Positions 57,808 through 64,000 of a stretch of DNA of 64,000 nt are shown here, in pieces; position 1 is the stretch's first letter, and each line of letters begins with the position of its first letter. The stretch lies in assembly GCA_963752325.1 (NCBI GenBank), contig CAVVXU010000005.1, forward strand, positions 868,001-932,000, written 5' to 3'. This DNA comes from CAVTJL01 sp963752325 (lineage in GTDB: Bacteria > Pseudomonadota > Alphaproteobacteria > Geminicoccales > Geminicoccaceae). A program made the position numbers and the translations under genes. A model generated the notes under the pieces. It was not told the origin of the DNA, did not search any database, and saw only the letters and a list, made by a program, of their open reading frames with translations.

Positions 57808-58598
57808 ATGCTTTTCCGGACGCTCGATGCGGAGACGGTGCTGGGCATCCCCCAGCCGAGCCATGCCTGGCTCGCCGGCCAGCTCATGCGCGCCTGGGGC
57901 AATGACCGCTTCGGCGCGGTGACGCCCGTGGCAGGAGGCCTGCCTCGGCGCCGAGCAGCACGACATCGCCTGGCTCGAATGGGAGAAGACCCCGAGCCTG
58001 GACCCCGAGACCGGCCGGCCCATCACCTTTCTCAAGGTGCCGGTGGAGCTGCGCCTCGCGCACTGGTCCCTGGGCGTCGCAGCGGGCCATGGCCTATGGC
58101 CGCTACGTGGCGCTTCTCGTCTCGCTGCACGGCACCGGGATCTACACCACCATCGGCATCGAGGGCCTGGGCGAGGAGGACCTCGCCCGCGTGCGGGTCT
58201 TCATCGACCAGCAGAGAAAGGTGCAGGCGGGGCTGATCGCGTCGCTCGCCGCCGATCCGCGGCATGCGGCCACGGCCGACGAGGCCGCGATCGAGCGCAA
58301 CCGCCTGCTCGTGCGCACGGTCGACCTCATGTCGCTCGCGATTTGCCGCGGCGTCCGCGAGCGGGTGACCGTCGCCGGCTCGCCTACCGCCGGCGAGCCC
58401 GTGGACCTGACCCTCGATTCCATCGACGGCGACCTCGCGCGGATCACGGTCGATCCCTGGCCGTTCGCGGCGGAGGCGGTCGAGGTCGTGGCCGAGGGCA
58501 TCCTCATGCCCTTCCGCGCCAAGGATCAGGCGGAGCTGGACCGGGCGCTCGCCACGGCCGCGCGGCGGGTGATCGCGGCACGGCTGACGCCAGGGTGA
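57808..58598 (+). CDS. DUF3891 family protein, frame-broken
   Basis: A conserved bacterial protein of unknown role, about 263 residues. ETVLGIPQPSHAWLAGQLMR starts it, then in other frames EQHDIAWLEWEKTPSLDPET with GRPITFLKVPVE, and GRYVALLVSLHGTGIYTTIG. The HD in EQHDIAWLEWE and the HG in SLHG are the family's conserved His sites. Frame changes near 57945 and 58080. GGAGG lies 6 bases before ATG 57808. Its stop overlaps a GTG in frame with the next gene. Confidence 0.75.
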
Positions 58599-58633
58599 GC
58601 GACGGGCCGGCAAGGTCGGGGAGGAAGCGGACG

Positions 58634-59599
58634 ATGGCGATCCGGACGGCCTTGACCGAGCTGCTGGGCATCAGGGCGCCCGTGCTGCTGGCGCCGATGG
58701 CGCAGGTCAGCGGCGGGACGCTGGCATCCGAGGTGACACGTGCCGGCGGCCTGGGCTTTCTCGGTGGCGGCTATGGCGACCGCGCTTGGCTCGAGGCGGA
58801 GGCGCGCCGGACGGGTGACGAGCGGGTCGGGATCGGCTTCATCACCTGGAGCCTCGCCCGCCAGCCCGAGCTTTTGGACGTAGCGCTGGATCTCCTGGCG
58901 CCGCCGGCGATCTGGCTGTCGTTCGGCGACGCGCGGCCGTTCGCCGAGCGCGTCAAGGCTGGGCGTGCCGCGCTGGTCCTCCAGGTGCAGTCGGTGGCGG
59001 CGGCTCGTGAGGCCCGGGATCTGGGCGCCGACATCATCGTGGCGCAGGGTGCCGAGGCCGGCGGGCACGGCCATGCGCGCTCGACCCTGCCGCTGGTGCC
59101 GGCAGTGGTGGACGCGGTGGCGCCGGTTCCGGTGGTGGCGGCCGGCGGGATCGCGGACGGCAGGGGCCTTGCGGCGGCCCTGATGCTGGGTGCTGCAGGC
59201 GTTGCCTGCGGCACCGCTTTTTATGCCGCGGAGGAGGCCGAGATGCACCAGGCCGCGAAGGCCAGGCTGGTCGCGGCCTCGGGCGATGCCACCCAGCGCA
59301 GCAGCGTCACCGACGTGGCGCGCCGGATCGACTGGCCCGAGCCCTGGACGATCCGCACGCTCGAGAACCCCTTCATGGCCCGCTGGCGCGACGACCTCGA
59401 GGCTCTGCGCGCCGATGCGGGCGAGATCGAGCGCTATGCGCAGGCACGCGATGCGGGCGACTTCGACACCGCCGCCGTGATCGCCGGCGAGGCGGCCGAC
59501 CTCGTGCGCTCGGTCGAGCCCGCCGGCCGGATCGTCGAGCGGATGGCCCTGGAGGCCGAGGCGCACTTGCGGCGCGGTCCGGCCATGCTCACGGACTGA
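58634..59599 (+). CDS. Nitronate monooxygenase family protein
   Basis: FMN-binding TIM barrel of 321 residues, intact. Marks are LGIRAPVLLAPMAQVSGGTL, AGGLGFLGGGYGDRAWLEAE, the conserved DIIVAQGAEAGGHGHARSTL and VPVVAAGGIADGRGLAAALM with AAGVACGTAFYAAEEAEMH. It would oxidise nitronates, though enoyl-reductase-type relatives exist. ATG 58634 has GGGGAGG 10 bases upstream; GTG 58595, overlapping the DUF3891 stop, is an alternative with 13 more residues. It is convergent with hepT. Confidence 0.88.
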   Translation: MAIRTALTELLGIRAPVLLAPMAQVSGGTLASEVTRAGGLGFLGGGYGDRAWLEAEARRTGDERVGIGFITWSLARQPELLDVALDLLAPPAIWLSFGDARPFAERVKAGRAALVLQVQSVAAAREARDLGADIIVAQGAEAGGHGHARSTLPLVPAVVDAVAPVPVVAAGGIADGRGLAAALMLGAAGVACGTAFYAAEEAEMHQAAKARLVAASGDATQRSSVTDVARRIDWPEPWTIRTLENPFMARWRDDLEALRADAGEIERYAQARDAGDFDTAAVIAGEAADLVRSVEPAGRIVERMALEAEAHLRRGPAMLTD

Positions 59600-60012
59600 A
59601 GGGAGCCGGGGCGGCCGACGGGTCGGCGGCGAGCAGGGCTCGGCTGAAGGTCAGGAGATCGTCGAGATGCGCGTCGAGAAACGCACGGATCCCGGCGAGG
59701 TCGGGCTTGTCCTCGAAAGCGGCGTTCCGCCATCCGACGAGCCGCTCCATGGCCTGACAGACCGCCGGACCGACGATCCCGGCCTCGGCCACGATCCGGA
59801 TCGAGGCCTCACGGTCCATCGGCATGGGAAGCCGGTGCAGCTTGATGATCCGGTCGGCCATGCCGCCGATCGCAATCGCCGCACGCTGGAGCCTCAGCAG
59901 CGAGGAGGTCCTGCCGTGCGAGGTCGGTTGCAGGCCCGGCACGGATCTCCCGCAGCGCCGCGACACACTCGGCAACGGTGGTGGCCTTCCGGATAAGGAC
60001 CTCGTCACACAC
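59589..60012 (-). CDS. HepT-like HEPN protein with degenerate active-site motif, one frame break
   Basis: HEPN-domain partner of the nucleotidyltransferase encoded next to it, about 141 residues. The start VCDEVLIRKATTVAECVAAL, the DLARQDLL then LLRLQRAAIAIGGMADRIIK segment (frame change near 59895) and HRLPMPMDREASIRIVAEAG are HepT-like. Where HepT toxins carry RX4HXY after VGxRN, this protein reads VGWRNAAFEDKPD: the catalytic His is Glu and the Tyr that is AMPylated by the antitoxin is Lys. GTG 60012 overlaps the mntA stop by 8 bases. Toxicity is therefore doubtful. Its stop overlaps the end of the convergent monooxygenase gene by 11 bases. Confidence 0.75.
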
Positions 60013-60439
60013 CGCCGAGCAGACGCTCGCGCTCCGCCTCCAGAAGCTCGCGGCGCTCGACCTTGAGGCGCTGGTAGGCGGAGATGGCCGTGGTCTCGAA
60101 GAAATCGCACGCGACGGGGTCACGGGCGGCGATCCGCATCCCTTCGGAAAAAACCTCGAACCTCAGCACGGGCGGTGCAGTGCGGAGGTCGACCAGATCG
60201 ACGAGGCGGCCGAAGCGCATGGAGAGACGGCCGAGCTTCTCCAGATAGTCGTCGTCCAGCTCGAGCGGGTGCTCGGGCAGGATGGCGATGTCGACGTCGC
60301 TGTCCGGGCGGGCGCGGCCCTCGGCGAAGCTGCCGAAGAGCCAGACGCCCAGGACGTCAGGGAAAAGCTCAAGCACGGCCCGCGCCACCAGATCGGGATC
60401 GATGGTGGGGCGGTCGTCGGGATCGGGCGGTCGCGTCAT
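60005..60439 (-). CDS. MntA-type minimal nucleotidyltransferase
   Basis: A 144-residue MNT protein, the antitoxin-type partner of HepT that adds AMP to it in characterised systems. The active site GSX10DXD is complete: Gly36-Ser37, Asp48, Asp50 in WLFGSFAEGRARPDSDVDIA, with a third carboxylate likely Asp84 in RLVDLVDLRTA. The C-terminus has FFETTAISAYQRLKVERREL, an AYxRxK-like family end. ATG 60439 overlaps the alkA stop (ATGA), so alkA, mntA and hepT are one operon. Confidence 0.88.
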   Translation of the reverse strand: MTRPPDPDDRPTIDPDLVARAVLELFPDVLGVWLFGSFAEGRARPDSDVDIAILPEHPLELDDDYLEKLGRLSMRFGRLVDLVDLRTAPPVLRFEVFSEGMRIAARDPVACDFFETTAISAYQRLKVERRELLEAERERLLGGV

Positions 60440-61075
60440 TGCGCCTCGTCCAGGGTTGCGGCGCCATAATAGTGCCAGAGAAAGAGAGCCGCCGCACCGC
60501 GCCAGGGGCGCCAGGGCTCGAGCTGGAGGCGCAGCGCCTTGCCGGTCGGTCGCGCCTCGAGCTTCTTCAGGCGCTGGTAGGCGATCTGCAGCGCCAGGTC
60601 GTCGGCGGGGAAGATGTCGACGCGGCCGAGCGCGAACAGAAGATAGATCTCGGCGCTCCAGCGGCCGAAGCCTTTCATGGCGGTGAGCGCCTCGACGATG
60701 GCGTCGTCCTCGAGCTCGTGGAAGCGGTCGACCGGCAGGCTGCCGTCCTGGATCGCCCGGGCCAGCGCCCGGCCATACTCGGCCTTGCGCAGGCTGAAGC
60801 CCGTCGTTCGCAGCGACGCCTCGTCAAGTGACAAAAAACCGTCGGCGGTGACGGTGCCGCCGAGGCTGGCCTCGAGGCGGCCCCAGATCGCAGCCGCGGA
60901 GCGGGTCGAGAGCTGCTGGGCCGTGACGATGCGGAGCAGCGTCGAAAAGCCGGGATCGCGGATGCGCGGGGGCGGATAGCCGATCCGGGCGAGGGCCTGG
61001 CGGACGTCCGGCGTCGACCTCGGCCAGACGGTCGAGGTCGGCTTTCACGCGCAGGGCGTCGAACGGCGTGATCAT
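60436..61075 (-). CDS. DNA-3-methyladenine glycosylase II (AlkA-like), frame-broken
   Basis: Base-excision glycosylase that removes alkylated bases, about 212 residues. The N-terminus reads MITPFDALRVKADLDRLAEV, then in other frames PPPRIRDPGFSTLLRIVTAQ with QLSTRSAAAIWGRLEASLGG. The HhH-GPD motif is ALTAMKGFGRWSAEIYLLFA with the catalytic Asp in DIFPADDLALQIA. Frame changes near 61010 and 60832. The last part RPWRGAAALFLWHYYGA is the family end. The downstream mntA start overlaps its stop. ATG 61075 lies 70 bases from the divergent TMEM43-like gene. Confidence 0.88.
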
Positions 61076-61145
61076 TGCGAGCGCCCTCTCGGCGAAGCCC
61101 GGCCGGTCGGCTAGGCTTTCGCCGAGCTTCGACAAGGCCGTCGAT

Positions 61146-62046
61146 GTGACCACAGACAAAAGACCGCGTCGACCGCCGCTCTGGTTCAGCCTGCCGTTCC
61201 TGGCCTTCTGGTGCCTGCTGGCAGCCCTGGGCGTGCAGCGCCTGATGAGCGGGGAGCAGGCGGCCCAGGCTCGCCAGGAGGCGCTGGCGGAGGTGGGCGG
61301 AAAGGTCGTCGACATCGATGCCGCCGCACCGCCGGAGCGGAGCGAGGGGCCTGTGCATGTCACCGGCGAGGCGACTGCCGAAACGCCGCTCGTCGATCCG
61401 CGCTTCGGTGTCCGGGTCCGTGCGCTGCGCCTCGACCGCGAGGTCGAGATGTTCCAGTGGGAGGAGCAGCTGAAGGGCGAGGCCCGAGGCACCGAGGAGC
61501 GCTATCGGCGCGTGTGGAGCGGTCGCCTGATCCGCTCGCAGAGCTTCGGCAACCCGATCGGCCACCAGAACCCGGCCGCCTTTTCCGTTCCTCCGAAGAG
61601 CGTCACCGCCGCGGATGCCCATCTGGGCAGGCTCGTGCTCGGATGCCGCCGTGATCGCGGCGCTGCCTGCGACGGCGGGCCTGCCCGCCTCGGCAGCGGG
61701 CGGCGCGCGTCTGACCGAGCAGGGCGGCTGGCTCTATGCCGGCGATCCGGCGAGCCCGCGGATCGGCGATCTGCGGCTGCGATTCTTGTATGTGCCCGAG
61801 GGGCGGATCAGCGCCGTCGGCAACCTCGAGGGCGGCCGGCTCGTTCCCTATCGGGCTGCCGATGGCGAGACGATCGCGCTGGCGGCACCCGGAGAGGTGT
61901 CGGCCGCGGCGCTGATCGGGGCGGCGACGCCCGGCCAGATGGAAAGCTGGAAGCGCCGGCTTCCGGCGATCTTGATGATCGTCATGGGCTCCATCGGCGC
62001 GGTGGCCTTTTTTCTCCTTACCCGTCGCCGCGAGGAGCGTGCGTAG
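61146..62046 (+). CDS. TMEM43-family membrane protein, one frame break
   Basis: Homologue of the eukaryotic inner-nuclear-membrane protein TMEM43 (LUMA), about 300 residues. N-terminal helix WFSLPFLAFWCLLAALGVQR, then RLMSGEQAAQARQEALAEVG and VHVTGEATAETPLVDPRFGV. The family core is LRLDREVEMFQWEEQLKGEA, GNPIGHQNPAAFSVPPKSVT, and after the break GGWLYAGDPASPRIGDLRLR with a C-terminal helix AILMIVMGSIGAVAFFLLTR. The frame changes near 61640. GTG 61146 is preceded by AAGG; upstream frame is open but overlaps alkA. Function in bacteria is unknown. Confidence 0.82.
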
Positions 62047-62135
62047 CCCTGGGCAGCCTCGCGTGATATCCCGCGCGGGCGCAGGGCGCTCCTGGGCCAC
62101 GCCGAGAGCCGAACTGAAAAAAGCCGGAGAGAGGC

Positions 62136-63770
62136 ATGGAACGTGAAGCGATGGAGTTCGACGTGGTCATCGTCGGGGCGGGGCCGAGCGGGCTCGCGGC
62201 CGCGATCCGCCTGAAGCAGCTGGCCGCCGAGCAGGATCGCGAGCTCTCCGTCTGCGTGATCGAGAAGGGCTCGGAGGTGGGTGCCCACATCCTCTCCGGT
62301 GCCGTGCTCGAGCCGCGCGCCCTCAACGAGCTTCTCCCGGACTGGCAGGAGCGGGGCGCCCCGATCGAGACGCCGGTCGAGCGAGGATCATTTTCTTTAT
62401 CTGACAGAAACCCGCTCGGTCGAGCTGCCGACGCCGCCGCCGATGCACAACCAGGGCAACTTCATCATCAGCCTCGGCAATGTCTGCCGCTGGCTGGCCG
62501 AGCAGGCGGAGGCGCTGGGCGTCGAGGTCTATCCCGGCTTCGCCGCGGCCGAGGTGCTCTACGAGGAGGACGGGCAGGTGGCGGGCGTCGCCACCGGCGA
62601 CATGGGCATCGGCAAGGACGGCGAGCCCGGCCCCAACCATCAGCCCGGCGTGGAGCTGCGGGCACGGGCTGACGCTGTTCGCCGAGGGCTGCCGCGGCTC
62701 GCTGACGAAGACGCTGTTCGAGCGCTTCGACCTCAGGGACGGCGTGCAGCCGCAGACCTATGGCCTGGGCGTCAAGGAGCTGTGGGAGCTGGCGCCGGAG
62801 AAGCACGTCAAGGGCAAGGTCGTGCACACGATCGGCTGGCCGATGGACAGCCGCACCTATGGCGGCTCGTGGATGTACATGTTCGGGGAGAACATGCTGT
62901 CGGTGGGCTTCGTCATCGGGCTCGACTACTGGAACCCCTGGATGTCGCCCTTCGAGGAGATGCAGCGCTTCAAGACGCACCCGGCGATCCGGCCGATCTT
63001 CGAGGGCGCGCGGCGCGTCGCCTATGGCGCCCGGGCGCTGTCGGAAGGCGGCTTCCAGTCGATCCCGAAGCTCGTCTTCCCCGGCGGCGCCATCATCGGC
63101 GACGCCGCGGGCTTCTTGAACGTGCCGAAGATCAAAGGCACGCACACGGCGATGAAGTCGGGCATGGTCTGCGCCGAGGCCGCCTTCGAGGCGCTGGGCG
63201 ACGGTGCCGCGCACCCCACCCTCGACAGCTATCCGGAGCGCCTGAAAAAGAGCTGGCTCTGGGACGAGCTCTATCAGCGTGCGCAACATCCGCCCGGCCT
63301 TCCATTACGGCCTGTGGCCGGCGCTCGCCTACTCGGCGCTGGACACCTACCTGCTGCGCGGCAAGGCGCCCTGGACGATGGGCCACCACGCCGACCACGA
63401 GGCGCTGGTCAAGGCCTCGGACGCGCCGCGCATCGACTACCCGAAGCCCGACGGCAAGCTCACCTTCGACCGGCTATCCTCGGTGTTCGTCAGCAACACC
63501 AACCACGAGGAGGACCAGCCTCCCCATCTGCAGCTGAAGGACCCGTCGATCCCGACGAGCGTCAACCTCGCGGACTATGCAGGCCCCGAGCAGCGCTACT
63601 GCCCCGCCGGGGTCTATGAGTTCGTGGAGGAAGGCGACGGCGAGAAGCGGCTGCAGATCAACGCGCAGAATTGCGTGCACTGCAAGACCTGCGACATCAA
63701 GGACCCGCTGCAGAACATCAACTGGGTGGTGCCCGAGGGCGGCGGCGGGCCGAACTATCCGGGCATGTGA
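62136..63770 (+). CDS. Electron-transfer flavoprotein:ubiquinone oxidoreductase, frame-broken
   Basis: Membrane-associated FAD/[4Fe-4S] enzyme that moves electrons from ETF (beta-oxidation, choline and amino-acid dehydrogenases) to ubiquinone. About 545 residues. The FAD fold is EFDVVIVGAGPSGLAAAIRL, followed by SEVGAHILSGAVLEPRALNE and PPPMHNQGNFIISLGNVCRW. The quinone region has HTIGWPMDSRTYGGSWMYMF and FPGGAIIGDAAGFLNVPKIK. The cluster ligands are in RYCPAGVYEF and NAQNCVHCKTCDIKDPLQNI, and it ends GGGGPNYPGM as expected. Frame changes near 62385, 62660 and 63275. ATG 62136 follows AGAGAGGC. Confidence 0.94.
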
Positions 63771-63776
63771 GCGGCC

Positions 63777-64000
63777 GTGGCGTGGCGCCGGGAGGGCGGA
63801 GGGCTGCTGCCGATCCACGAGCTGGCGGTGCCGGGCGTCTCGGGCCTGATCGGCCTCAGCCGGTGCCCCGGCCTGCGGACAGCAGCGGACGGGACGAGCG
63901 ATCCGGCGGGGCAGCTGGCCATAGACCTCGCGCACATCGCAACCTGGGGCGCGTCGGCCGTCCTCACTCTCCTCGAGCCGTGGGAGCTGACGGCTCTCGG
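63777..64000 (+). CDS. Protein-phosphatase-like (CDKN3/dual-specificity type) protein, N-terminal fragment
   Basis: The window ends within this gene. The visible 74 residues read LLPIHELAVPGVSGLIGLSR, CPGLRTAADG, then LAIDLAHIATWGASAVLTLL and EPWELTAL. That resembles the start of bacterial proteins of the CDKN3/tyrosine-phosphatase group (I/V-GLxxCPG, then D-L-xx-I-xxW-G-A-xx-V-V-T-L-L-E). The catalytic HCxxGxxR loop would lie beyond the window. Start GTG 63777 is tentative, 6 bases after the ETF-QO stop. Confidence 0.5.
   Translation, partial: MAWRREGGGLLPIHELAVPGVSGLIGLSRCPGLRTAADGTSDPAGQLAIDLAHIATWGASAVLTLLEPWELTAL

Overview
The window is about 64 kb of very GC-rich DNA in which most genes show G/C-ending codons, many GTG/TTG starts and many 1-8 bp gene overlaps. 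The core gene order points to an alphaproteobacterium of Rhodospirillales-like type: lysC, ptsP, a rodZ-like gene, ispG, hisS, prfA and prmC in one direction, gyrA followed by coaD, and a GyrA with an acidic/Asn-Gly-rich C-terminal insert. That placement is inference from synteny, not from a search. No rRNA, tRNA, CRISPR array, insertion sequence or phage gene was recognised.

Layout. 1-14.3 kb: lysC (3' part), a nitronate monooxygenase-like gene, ptsP, rodZ-like, ispG, hisS, prfA, prmC. Between hisS and prfA sits an insert: a Na/Pi cotransporter with a reversed Pho-box-like array, and a SoxR module (soxR divergent from an FMN reductase plus an arylamine N-acetyltransferase with an extra N-terminal domain) with a near-perfect sox box. 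14.4-22.8 kb: a large MscS-type channel, then an amidohydrolase with a complete branched-chain-type ABC transporter. 22.8-44.2 kb: an accessory stretch with NUDIX, methyltransferase, two MFS carriers, a siderophore/metal-type ABC transporter, a secreted Kelch-like propeller, a WYL regulator with an NTF2-like gene, a DMT exporter, a membrane nucleotide cyclase, a cupin, a periplasmic molybdopterin-fold protein with a hybrid histidine kinase, a secreted His/Trp/Asp-rich protein with a TetR regulator, and a sulfotransferase. 41.0-50.1 kb: a sugar/polyol cassette (HAD phosphatase, class II aldolase, ABC transporter, FGGY kinase, AraM-like dehydrogenase, SorC regulator). 50-64 kb: coaD, gyrA, gene debris, cysJ, cysI, DUF3891, a second nitronate monooxygenase, hepT/mntA/alkA, a TMEM43-like protein, ETF-ubiquinone oxidoreductase, and the start of a phosphatase-like gene.

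Sequence quality. More than half of the genes before about 22.1 kb and after about 44.2 kb need one or more frame changes to read as one protein, including genes that are normally essential (ispG, coaD, gyrA, prmC). By contrast about 21 consecutive genes between 22.8 and 44.2 kb read cleanly. I take the breaks as single-base sequencing or assembly errors and annotate each such gene as one reconstructed CDS spanning its fragments, noting where the frame changes.

How genes work together. The SoxR module looks like a redox-drug defence unit: reductase and N-acetyltransferase under one sox-type promoter. The sugar cassette reads as import, phosphorylation, oxidation and aldol cleavage of a polyol or sugar under a SorC regulator. 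The molybdopterin-fold protein and the hybrid kinase four bases downstream may form a periplasmic sensing pair. alkA, mntA and hepT form one overlapping operon, with a HepT-like protein that has lost the usual catalytic motif.
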